The notes under the pieces were generated by a model. That model ran no database searches, had not been told where the DNA came from, and saw nothing but the letters and a program-made list of their open reading frames with translations. A program made the position numbers and the translations under genes. A stretch of DNA of 64,000 bases from Faeciplasma sp045660445 (lineage in GTDB: Bacteria > Bacillota > Clostridia > Oscillospirales > Ruminococcaceae): NCBI GenBank assembly GCA_045660445.1, contig JAZRDR010000016.1:1-64000 (forward strand), given 5' to 3'. Below, one piece after another: positions 50,260 to 58,031 of this stretch. Position 1 is the first letter of the stretch. Each line of letters starts with the position of its first letter.

Positions 50260-51330
50260 TTAACCCTCTAAAATAATATCCAAAAGTGTAAGTGCCGTCA
50301 CGGCTTCGATGACGGGAACTGCTCTTACAGCCACGCAAGGGTCGTGTCTGCCCTTGATTTCAAGGACGGTCTCCTCGCCGGTGCTGATATCAAGCGTTTG
50401 CTGAGGTTTTGATATCGACGGTGTTGGCTTTAATGCCGCGCGCAACACGATGGGCATTCCGGTTGTGATCCCACCCAAAATTCCGCCTGCGTTGTTTGTT
50501 TTGGTTGATATTTTGCCCTCGGTAATGCAAAATTCGTCGTTATTTTGCGAGCCAAAGAGCTTCGAGCCTTCAAAGCCCGAGCCAAATTCAACTCCCTTAA
50601 CCGCAGGAACGGCAAAAAGGTTCTTTGCAAGGCAGTTTTCAATTCCGTCAAACATCGGCTCGCCCAATCCTGCAGGAACGCCGATGACAGAGCACTCGAC
50701 AACTCCGCCAACCGAATCCCCCTCAGCTCTTGCCGATTCGATAACTTTAACCATATCCTCGATAACCGCGGTGTTTATAACGGCAAGCTCTTTTTTTGCA
50801 ACGTCGTCAAACAGCCACTTTTCAGGGTAAAGCGGAAAATCAGCATCGCAAACATTGCCAACGCTCTTTAAATGTGCGCCGACGTATATTCCCTTATCCT
50901 CTAAGATCTGCTTGGCGATTCCTCCCGCGATGCAGATGGGCGCTGTAAGTCTTGCTGAAAAGTGTCCTCCCCCTCGCATATCGGCATTGCCGCCGTATTT
51001 TATTGCCGCTGTATAATCAGCGTGAGAAGGACGGGGTGTGTCCTTGAATTTATAGTCACCTGAACGGGTGTTATTATTTTCAATTATCGCACACAAGGGG
51101 AAGCCCGTTGTAACGCCATCTAAAAGCCCCGACAAAAATTTTGGCTTGTCCTCTTCTTTTCTGGGGGTTGCAAGTCGCCCTCCCGGAGCACGGCGCTTCA
51201 TAAATCGCTCAAGCTCTAAAAGATCTATCTTAAATCCTGCGGGAAGCCCATCGATAACAACGCCGACAGCCTCTCCGTGAGATTCACCGAATACTGAAAT
51301 CTTAAGTTTTTTGCCTGTTGTTGATGACAT
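50260..51330 (-). CDS. aroC: Chorismate synthase
   Basis: 356 residues. FGESHGEAVGVVIDGLPAG, RRAPGG, RPSHADYTAAIKYG and the RGGGHFSARLTAPICIAG segment, with GGITTGMPIVLRAALKPT near the end. An FMN-dependent enzyme making chorismate. Confidence 0.96.
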   Translation of the reverse strand: MSSTTGKKLKISVFGESHGEAVGVVIDGLPAGFKIDLLELERFMKRRAPGGRLATPRKEEDKPKFLSGLLDGVTTGFPLCAIIENNNTRSGDYKFKDTPRPSHADYTAAIKYGGNADMRGGGHFSARLTAPICIAGGIAKQILEDKGIYVGAHLKSVGNVCDADFPLYPEKWLFDDVAKKELAVINTAVIEDMVKVIESARAEGDSVGGVVECSVIGVPAGLGEPMFDGIENCLAKNLFAVPAVKGVEFGSGFEGSKLFGSQNNDEFCITEGKISTKTNNAGGILGGITTGMPIVLRAALKPTPSISKPQQTLDISTGEETVLEIKGRHDPCVAVRAVPVIEAVTALTLLDIILEG

Positions 51331-51360
51331 TTTAACACCTCGATTCGTTTGAATGAAAAA

Positions 51361-52614
51361 TCAGATCTCTTCAAAATTTCCGCCAAGCTTTTTAAAATCC
51401 TCGAAAAACTTGGGATATGATTTATTTACAGCCTCGGCTCCTTTAATTATAACCTCACCGTCGCATATCGACGACGCGATCGCCGCTGCCATTACTATTC
51501 TGTGGTCGCCGCATCCGTCAACCTCTCCGCCCGAAAGCCTTTTGGGATAAACCATAAGCCCGTCGGGAAGCACCTCGGCACATCCTCCAAGGGAATTTAT
51601 CGTGTTTGCAACCGTTTGCAAGCGGTCGCTTTCTTTAAGTCTTAATCTTTTTGCACCGAAAAATTCGGTCTCACCCTCGGCACAGCTTGCAACAACAGCC
51701 ATTATGGGAAGCATATCCGGCGTATCGGTAAGGTCAATTTTCGTGCCGGAAAGCTTTGATTTTAATGCCCTAACGGTGCCGTTTTCAAACGAAACGCTTG
51801 CGCCAAAGCTCTTAAGCATTTTAATAACCTTTTTGTCACCCTGAACAGAGTTTTGATCAAGCCCCGAAACTGCAGTATTTCCGCCGATCGCTCCTGCACA
51901 GATGAAAAACGAAGCGTTCGACCAGTCGCCGTCAGCTAATATCCTCTTTGGTGAGGTAAGGGCTCTCTTGCTCTTGACCTTATAGCCTGCTTCGGTCTTG
52001 ATAACTTTTGCGCCGAATAATTCAAGCGAGGATATGGTCATCTTAACGTATGACTCTGATTCAAGGGGCGAGGATAGAACTATCTCGCTTTCGCCCTCGG
52101 TCACCGAAAGTGCCATCAAAAGTCCTGAAATATACTGCGAGCTGACGTTTCCGGGCAGGGTGTAAATTCCTGCTTTAAGCCCTCCCGAAACTGTAAGCGG
52201 AAGCTTATCGCTTGAAAAGTGTGTTCCGTTTGCTTTCATTGCATCAACAAGCTCGCCGATCGGGCGCATTGGCAATCTTCCCGAGCCGATAAAGCTAACT
52301 TTTTCAGAAACTGCCGCCGCAACGGGAAGCAAAAACCGAAATGTTGAGCCTGATTCGCCGCAATCAAGGGTGATGCCGCAATTTGCCTTTTTAAAAGGAG
52401 TGACTTTTGCCTCTCTCCCGTTAATTTCAACCTGCGCTCCCAATGAGTTAAGGCAGCCTGCTGTTGCCAAAATATCGTCGCTTTCCGTAACGCCCTCGAT
52501 AAAAGTTTCGGTGTCGGAAAGTGCGCTTAAAATAAGCAGTCTGTGTATGTCCGACTTTGAGCCGATAGCGGAGACTTCGCCCAAAAGCTTAGTCGGTTTA
52601 AGTTTTAAATTCAC
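51361..52614 (-). CDS. aroA: EPSP synthase
   Basis: 417 residues from a GTG start touching the aroB stop. GSKSDIHRLLILSAL, ECGESGSTFRFLLPVAA-type motif (as DCGESGSTFRFLLPV), LPMRPIGELVDAM and RLKESDRL with DHRIVMAAAIAS match. The residue between Leu-Pro-Met-Arg-Pro is intact; class I/II glyphosate type was not judged. Confidence 0.95.
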   Translation of the reverse strand: MNLKLKPTKLLGEVSAIGSKSDIHRLLILSALSDTETFIEGVTESDDILATAGCLNSLGAQVEINGREAKVTPFKKANCGITLDCGESGSTFRFLLPVAAAVSEKVSFIGSGRLPMRPIGELVDAMKANGTHFSSDKLPLTVSGGLKAGIYTLPGNVSSQYISGLLMALSVTEGESEIVLSSPLESESYVKMTISSLELFGAKVIKTEAGYKVKSKRALTSPKRILADGDWSNASFFICAGAIGGNTAVSGLDQNSVQGDKKVIKMLKSFGASVSFENGTVRALKSKLSGTKIDLTDTPDMLPIMAVVASCAEGETEFFGAKRLRLKESDRLQTVANTINSLGGCAEVLPDGLMVYPKRLSGGEVDGCGDHRIVMAAAIASSICDGEVIIKGAEAVNKSYPKFFEDFKKLGGNFEEI

Positions 52615-53682
52615 TTATTCGCCCTTCTTTCCAAGGGAGATGTAATTTATAAGGTTTTCAACCTTTTCTTTATATAAAACGCTTTCGCCTATTTTTCCGG
52701 GGATTATAAGGGTGATATATCCGCCCTCGCGCTTTTTGTCGCCCAATGCGGCAAAGTAAAGCTCTTTATCCTCGTAAGGAGGGCAATCGATGGGCAAATT
52801 GTGCTTTATGAGCATATTTTCGATTCTTTTTGCGGTGCCGATCTCGCACTTGCCCATTTTTTCACAGGCTCTTGCTATCATTGCCATGCCCATTGCAACG
52901 GCGTGACCGTGAGAAATGGTATATCCCGAGCAGTTTTCGATAGCGTGTCCGATGGTGTGGCCCAAATTAAGAAGCTTTCTTTCGCCATGGTCGAACTCGT
53001 CGTTTTTAACGACTCTTGCCTTGTGTTCAATACATTTTGCAATCGCAAGCTCAAGCGTTGCATCGTCGATATCATCATCAAAAAGCTCGAAAAGCTGTTT
53101 ATCAAAAATCGCACCGTATTTAATAGCTTCAGCGTAACCGTTTGCAAGCTCTTCTCTATCAAGAGTTTTAATGGTGTCAGTGTCAGCAAGAACTATCTCG
53201 GGCTGATAAAAAGCACCTGCTAAATTCTTTCCCGAGGTTAAGTCGATGCCTGTCTTTCCACCAACCGAGGAATCGACCATTGCAAGCATTGTCGTGGGAA
53301 GCTGAACAAAGCGCACCCCTCTTAAATATACTGCTGCGGCAAAGCCTGCAATATCACCCACAACACCGCCGCCGAGTGCAACGATTATGTCTGAACGGGT
53401 GTAATTATTTGCCGCCAAAAACTCTAAAATTTCGGAAAGTGTCTCAATATTCTTCGAGCTTTCGCCTGCTTTGAATTCAAAGCCTTCGGCATCAAAGCCA
53501 GAGCTGTTCAAGCTTTTCAACACTCTGTTTAAATAAAGTCTTGAAACGTTCGAGTCGGTGATAACAGCGGCACGGCAAACACCGGTTATATCCTTTATCA
53601 TCTCGCCGCAACGGTTTAAAAGACCTGCTCCGACAACAACATCATATTTTTTGTTTGCTTCAACGTTGATAACACTTGCCAT
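52615..53682 (-). CDS. aroB: 3-dehydroquinate synthase
   Basis: 355 residues. GGGVVGDIAGFAAAVYLRGV, LPTTMLAMVDSSVGGKTGI, and metal ligands in EAIKYG, NLGHTIGHAIE and SHGHAVAMGM. Converts DAHP into dehydroquinate. Confidence 0.96.
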   Translation of the reverse strand: MASVINVEANKKYDVVVGAGLLNRCGEMIKDITGVCRAAVITDSNVSRLYLNRVLKSLNSSGFDAEGFEFKAGESSKNIETLSEILEFLAANNYTRSDIIVALGGGVVGDIAGFAAAVYLRGVRFVQLPTTMLAMVDSSVGGKTGIDLTSGKNLAGAFYQPEIVLADTDTIKTLDREELANGYAEAIKYGAIFDKQLFELFDDDIDDATLELAIAKCIEHKARVVKNDEFDHGERKLLNLGHTIGHAIENCSGYTISHGHAVAMGMAMIARACEKMGKCEIGTAKRIENMLIKHNLPIDCPPYEDKELYFAALGDKKREGGYITLIIPGKIGESVLYKEKVENLINYISLGKKGE

Positions 53683-53704
53683 AAATTAAAAACCTTTCGT
53701 GTGA

Positions 53705-53774
53705 AAATAAGGTGTCGGCGCTCGTTTTGCCGCCGCAAAACCACGCCTCGCGTTCACGCGCACCTTCGGCGCGC
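53705..53774. repeat. GC-rich element between tyrA and aroB
   Basis: Hairpin-rich insert touching the tyrA stop codon. Contains CCACGCCTCGCG (53741-53752), shared with 12696 and 39928. It interrupts the otherwise tight aro operon. Confidence 0.55.
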
Positions 53775-54602
53775 CTATTTATCTGCCGACAGCTTCAGCT
53801 CTCTTCCCTTTTGCAAAAGCTGACGCAAAATCTTATCGTCATGCGCTTCAAGCGCCTGCAAATATTCATTTAAATTTTCGATGAGAACCCTAAGCTCATC
53901 GGTAACGTAATCACGGTTGCAGGAAAAAAGCTCTGTCCAAAGCTCGGCATCAAGCTTTGCTACACGGGTCAGGTCCTTATAGCTTCCTGCCGAGAAGCCC
54001 ATCTGCCTTTGTGCCGAGGGTGATTTTATATAAGCATTCGATGCTATGTGCGCAAGCTGAGAGGTATAGGAAATTATCGCATCGTGTTCATCGGGAGTTG
54101 AAAGAGTTACTCGTCCAAAGCCAAGACTTAAAAAGAAGCTCTTCAACCATTCAACCTTTTCGTCAGACACATCCTCGGGGGTCAGTATCATCGAGGCGTT
54201 GTTAAAAAGGTCTGCCGATGCATTTTCATAGCCCGAGACTTCCTTGCCTGCCATTGGGTGACCGCCGACAAACGTGAAACCGTGCTTTTTGGCAAGAGGC
54301 TGAGCAACGTCACAAATAAACCTCTTAACACCGCAAAGGTCAACAAGTGTTGTGCCCGTTAAATTTTCGGCGTTGGCTTCGATCCACTTTTTCGTCGCAA
54401 CGGGAGGGATCGCAACCATAACGATGTCGCAATCGCCCATGTTTTGCGGGGTAAGCTCGCCGTTAAGTGTCCCCTCTGAAATTGCTTTTTCAAGCGTGTT
54501 TTTATCTAAATCAGTGCCAAAAATTATACTTTCAGTATATTTACGCGCACTTTTTACAATTGAGCCACCTATAAGGCCCAATCCAACCACTCCGACAGTC
54601 AT
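53775..54602 (-). CDS. tyrA: Prephenate dehydrogenase
   Basis: 275 residues. NAD loop VGLGLIGGSIVKSAR, GGHPMAGKEVSGYENA with the catalytic His, and the helical C-terminal domain with SQLAHIASNAYI. No ACT domain. Makes 4-hydroxyphenylpyruvate for tyrosine. ATG overlaps the aroF stop by 1 base. Confidence 0.93.
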   Translation of the reverse strand: MTVGVVGLGLIGGSIVKSARKYTESIIFGTDLDKNTLEKAISEGTLNGELTPQNMGDCDIVMVAIPPVATKKWIEANAENLTGTTLVDLCGVKRFICDVAQPLAKKHGFTFVGGHPMAGKEVSGYENASADLFNNASMILTPEDVSDEKVEWLKSFFLSLGFGRVTLSTPDEHDAIISYTSQLAHIASNAYIKSPSAQRQMGFSAGSYKDLTRVAKLDAELWTELFSCNRDYVTDELRVLIENLNEYLQALEAHDDKILRQLLQKGRELKLSADK

Positions 54603-55606
54603 TATCTTGTGGCTTCCTTGATAACGTTAAGCTTCTTTACCAAAGCATCAAACGTATCAGGTCTTATCGACTGAGGGCCGTCGCAAAGTGCGTGAGCAGG
54701 ATCGTTGTGAACCTCGACAATAAGTCCGTCAGCTCCTGCGGCAACTGCAGCGCAGGACAAAGGCGAAACAAGTGCCGACTTGCCTGCCGAATGGCTGGGG
54801 TCGATGATGACGGGCAAGTGAGAAAGCTGTTTTAAAACAGGGATCGCCGCAACGTCAAGGGTGTTTCTTGTATAAGTCTCGAATGTTCTGATGCCGCGCT
54901 CGCAAAGCATGACCTGATCGTTGCCGCCTGCCATGATGTATTCAGCGCTCATCAAAAGCTCTTCATAGGTCGAGGAAAGTCCGCGCTTGAGCAAAATGGG
55001 CTTTCTTGTTGTGCCCAAAGCCTTTAAAAGCTCGAAGTTTTGCATATTTCTCGCACCAACCTGAATAACGTCAACGTCATCAAAGCCGTCAAGCTGGCTT
55101 ATATCCATAATTTCAGTGACAATGGGAAGGCCGGTGTGTTTTTTTGCCAATGAAAGCAGACGAAGTCCTTCAGTTCTTAAGCCCTGGAAGGAATAAGGCG
55201 AGGTTCTGGGCTTGTATGCGCCGCCGCGCAAAAGATTTGCACCGCTTTTCTTAACAGCCTCGGCAATCGCGCATATCTGCTCTTCCGATTCAACCGAGCA
55301 AGGGCCTGCAATGATGGTTAAGTTTCCGCCGCCAATGGAAACGCTGTCATTAATTTTGATTACTGTATCGTTGGGGTGAAATTTGCGGTTTGCATTCTTA
55401 TAAGGTTCTTGCACACGACGAACGGATTCAACTATATCAAGCTGATTGATAAGGTCAACGTCGATGTGCTGAGTGTTACCGATAAGGCCTAAAATCGTGT
55501 GAGACTGACCGACAGAGGTGTGAACGTCCACGCCCGAAGACTTAAGCCACGTGATAAGGCGCTCAAGCTGCATTTGGTCAACGTTTCGCTTCAAAATTAC
55601 AATCAT
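54602..55606 (-). CDS. aroF: DAHP synthase, type I-beta with N-terminal regulatory domain
   Basis: 334 residues from the ATG at 55606 (AAAGGAAG upstream); the longer frame runs into the promoter region. An N-terminal ferredoxin-like domain (1-70, as in the Thermotoga enzyme, where it mediates feedback by Tyr/Phe) is followed by the TIM barrel with IAGPCSVESEEQI, GGAYKPRTSPYSFQG, KRGLSSTYEE, and IDPSHSAGK with metal ligands. First enzyme and first gene of the aro operon. Confidence 0.95.
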   Translation of the reverse strand: MIVILKRNVDQMQLERLITWLKSSGVDVHTSVGQSHTILGLIGNTQHIDVDLINQLDIVESVRRVQEPYKNANRKFHPNDTVIKINDSVSIGGGNLTIIAGPCSVESEEQICAIAEAVKKSGANLLRGGAYKPRTSPYSFQGLRTEGLRLLSLAKKHTGLPIVTEIMDISQLDGFDDVDVIQVGARNMQNFELLKALGTTRKPILLKRGLSSTYEELLMSAEYIMAGGNDQVMLCERGIRTFETYTRNTLDVAAIPVLKQLSHLPVIIDPSHSAGKSALVSPLSCAAVAAGADGLIVEVHNDPAHALCDGPQSIRPDTFDALVKKLNVIKEATR

Positions 55607-55684
55607 TTCTATAACTTCCTTTCGGCTGATTTTTAAAGAAACAGGGCAAAAATAAAACACTATTCCCTATTATAATATGGTGTG

Positions 55685-55713
55685 ATTATATCACTGTGCT
55701 AAAGCGTTGTCAA
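55685..55713 (-). promoter_or_regulatory. aro operon promoter
   Basis: Minus strand TTGACA (55708-55713), 17 bases, TATAAT (55685-55690), near consensus. No T-box or attenuator leader is visible between it and aroF (about 75 bases). Confidence 0.85.
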
Positions 55714-55764
55714 GCGTAATGCCTTTACGCTTTAAACCTTTTAAGCGATAAAGCTAAATAAATA

Positions 55765-55793
55765 TTGCACGAGTTAAGATTTTGTGATAAAAT
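55765..55793 (+). promoter_or_regulatory. Promoter of the nucleotidyltransferase gene
   Basis: TTGCAC (55765-55770), 17 bases, TAAAAT (55788-55793), extended TGTGA. Confidence 0.6.
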
Positions 55794-55834
55794 TGATATA
55801 GAAATAGTTTACTCCATCGAAAGAAGGTTATTTT

Positions 55835-56719
55835 ATGAACGCAACACTTTTGATACTTGCAGCAGGTCTTGGCTCTCGCTTCGGCGGCGACAAGCAGATA
55901 TCTAACGTTGGCCCCAACGGCGAAATGCTTATGGAATATTCCATCTATGACGCTATCAAGGCAGGCTTTACAAAGGTAGTATTCATTTTAAAAGAGGAAA
56001 TGATTCCTACAGTTAAAGAAAACATCGGCAAGAAGATCGAAAACTTGGTTAAGGTTGAGTATGCCGTTCAGGACTTTACAAAGCTCCCCGATTGGTATAC
56101 TGTCCCCTCTGACCGTGAAAAGCCTTTCGGCACAACTCACGCTGTTTTGTGCGCAAAGGATTATCTTACCGAGCCTTTTGCAACCATCAACGCCGACGAT
56201 TATTATGGCGCAGAGGCTTATAAGATCATGTATAGCATTCTTGAAAACATTTCAGGAGCAGGCGAAGCCGCAATCGTTCCCTATATTTTAAAGAACACCG
56301 TCAGTGAAAACGGCGCTGTTACCCGCGGCATCTGCAAGGTTGAAAACGGCTTGCTCGTGAAGGTTGACGAAACGGGCGGAATCGTTCCTGATGGTGAAAA
56401 GATCGTTTGCCCCAAGGGCGAGGTTGACCCTGATGCCGAGGTTTCGATGAATTTCTGGGGCTTCAATCCCGAAACTCTTGAAAATATGACTAAGTATTTT
56501 GAAGATTTCCTTAAGGCTCTCACCCCCGATCAGATCAAGGCAGAGTGCCTGCTTCCCACAATGGTTGGCGATATGATCAACTCGGGCGAGCTGACAGTAA
56601 AGTCTGTCCCCTCAACTGACAAGTGGTTCGGCATGACCTATAAGGCTGACAAGGAAGACGTTGAAAACAAGCTCCGCGAGCTTCATGCAAACGGCGCTTA
56701 CCCCGAGAAACTGTTTTAA
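55835..56719 (+). CDS. Sugar nucleotidyltransferase-like protein
   Basis: 294 residues. The NTP-transferase start LILAAGLGSRFGGDKQ, the Mg-binding NADDYYG and FGTTHAVLCAKDYL fit the nucleotidyltransferase fold of glucose-1-phosphate uridylyl/thymidylyl transferases. The C-terminal part (about 200-294) is specific to a subfamily in Clostridia and Bacteroides annotated only as nucleotidyltransferase. Substrate unknown. SD AAGAAGG. Monocistronic. Confidence 0.82.
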   Translation: MNATLLILAAGLGSRFGGDKQISNVGPNGEMLMEYSIYDAIKAGFTKVVFILKEEMIPTVKENIGKKIENLVKVEYAVQDFTKLPDWYTVPSDREKPFGTTHAVLCAKDYLTEPFATINADDYYGAEAYKIMYSILENISGAGEAAIVPYILKNTVSENGAVTRGICKVENGLLVKVDETGGIVPDGEKIVCPKGEVDPDAEVSMNFWGFNPETLENMTKYFEDFLKALTPDQIKAECLLPTMVGDMINSGELTVKSVPSTDKWFGMTYKADKEDVENKLRELHANGAYPEKLF

Positions 56720-56727
56720 TAGAATTT

Positions 56728-56856
56728 TAAGGGGAACCCCGAACGGGTTCCCCTTAAATTATCCCTTCCTGCATCGGCTTCGCTCGCGCTCACGCCGCGA
56801 CTTCATCGCGGCTGCGCCAATTAAGGAGCAAAATTCGAGGCGAAGCCCCGAATTTT
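56728..56856 (+). repeat. Terminator-linked intergenic repeat (family A, copy 2)
   Basis: Same block order as 25011-25145: AAGGGGAACCCC/GGGTTCCCCTT hairpin, CCTGCATCGGCT, CGCTCGCGCTCACG, a different inner hairpin (CCGCGA/TCGCGG), TGCGCCAATTAA, and AAAATTCGAGGC/GCCCCGAATTTT. It starts just after the stop codon and the first hairpin is the terminator of the gene. Confidence 0.85.
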
Positions 56857-56917
56857 GAAAATTTAAAAAATGTTTTTCTTTCTTAGAAGCGACCCTGCGT
56901 GGCCGCCCCATCAAGCA

Positions 56918-57772
56918 TTATGCCAAACGCAAAATCACAAGCTGTGCGTTGTTGACTTCTGCTGTTCCGCCAACCTCTTCGGGCAAGGTTACCGTGCCCG
57001 TTGATGTGTGGTTGATAACGCTGATCTCGTCACCTGCATCTGCCTCGATGATCACCATGCCTGAGGTTACAGCCTCGATAGCACCCGATGCAAACGTTCC
57101 ACCGGGAACTGCCGTTCCGTTAAGAGCAACTGCAAACTGGTTGGAAATTGCACCGATAACACGGATAAATACCAAATAAACGCCTGCTTCTTCGATAGTG
57201 ATGGTGCCTTCTGTTGCCGTGAAGGTGAAGCCGTCGGAAATAGGGCCTGCAGAGTTGAAATCTACTGCCTCTTCAACTGCAACGTCCTGCTCGACGGTGT
57301 TATAAATATAAGCATAAGCGCTGATAGCGTCCTCGCCTGCAGGGCCGGGTTCACCCTGAGGACCTGTTGCGCCGGTAGGTCCCTGAGGGCCTGCGGGGCC
57401 AACGGGACCCTGAGGGCCTTCTGCACCCGAAGGGCCGATAGGTCCCACAGGACCGGGTGCACCGGTAGCACCTGTTGCACCCGTTGCGCCTGTTGCGCCT
57501 GTTGCACCCTGAGGACCTGCAGGGCCAACGGGACCCTGAGGACCTTGAGGACCAACGGGACCCTGAGGTCCCTGGGGGCCTTCGGGGCCGATGCAGCAGC
57601 AAGGTCCCGGCATGGGAGGCATGGGGGGATAAATGGGCGGCATGGGAGGCATAGGTCTGCGGTTATCGCATCCGCAACCCGATGCCGTTACATAGGTTGT
57701 TGTGGGAGTAACGTTATTGTTTGCACAACCGTTTGAATTGTTGTTTGTACCGTTACAATTACAATTTGCCAT
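56918..57772 (-). CDS. Collagen-like GXY-repeat protein (spore/exosporium surface candidate)
   Basis: 284 residues. An Asn/Cys-rich N-terminus (1-30), a Pro/Met segment, then about 30 Gly-X-Y triplets (about 58-150; GPQGPVGP and GATGATGA types) and a C-terminal beta-rich domain (about 155-284) like the BclA/TNF-like C-terminal trimer domain. Such proteins form hair-like filaments on spores or cells. No signal peptide, as in BclA. A sigma-K-like promoter upstream (57824-57852) supports mother-cell expression late in sporulation. SD AAAGGAG. Confidence 0.85.
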   Translation of the reverse strand: MANCNCNGTNNNSNGCANNNVTPTTTYVTASGCGCDNRRPMPPMPPIYPPMPPMPGPCCCIGPEGPQGPQGPVGPQGPQGPVGPAGPQGATGATGATGATGATGAPGPVGPIGPSGAEGPQGPVGPAGPQGPTGATGPQGEPGPAGEDAISAYAYIYNTVEQDVAVEEAVDFNSAGPISDGFTFTATEGTITIEEAGVYLVFIRVIGAISNQFAVALNGTAVPGGTFASGAIEAVTSGMVIIEADAGDEISVINHTSTGTVTLPEEVGGTAEVNNAQLVILRLA

Positions 57773-57823
57773 TATAAAAATCTCCTTTAAAGCTTGTTCG
57801 GGGACGGCAATGCCGTCCTTTTA

Positions 57824-57852
57824 TAATTTATGCTTTTGGCAAGGCTTAGGTG
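57824..57852 (-). promoter_or_regulatory. Sigma-K-like promoter of the collagen-like gene
   Basis: Minus strand CACC (57849-57852), 16 bases, CATAAATTA (57824-57832), matching the mACm-N16-CATAnnnTA consensus. A hairpin GGACGGCA/TGCCGTCC (57802-57818) follows in the leader. The rest of 57773-58031 is AT-rich. Confidence 0.65.
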
Positions 57853-57933
57853 ACAAAGGAAGATGTCGGCTGACGAGCTTCCTTTTAGGGCGAGATTGTG
57901 AAAAAATTCTCAATTTTTTTCGCGTATAAACTA

Positions 57934-57962
57934 TTTACAAAAGCAGTCGGTTATGCTAATAT
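57934..57962 (+). promoter_or_regulatory. PFOR promoter
   Basis: TTTACA (57934-57939), 17 bases, TAATAT (57957-57962). Confidence 0.7.
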
Positions 57963-58031
57963 GGTATCTGTAAAGTTATGCGTTTGTCATAACGTTTCAA
58001 ATCTTCATTACAAAAAGATAAGGAGATAACT

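Noticed and set aside
56738..56750. GAAC-GTTC palindrome as a LexA box
   Set aside because: The spacing is 2 bases, not 4, and it is part of a terminator stem repeated after unrelated genes.
57340..57610. Short periodic repeats that could suggest a CRISPR array or tandem satellite
   Set aside because: The period is 9 bases or multiples in frame and encodes Gly-X-Y triplets; no unique spacers.
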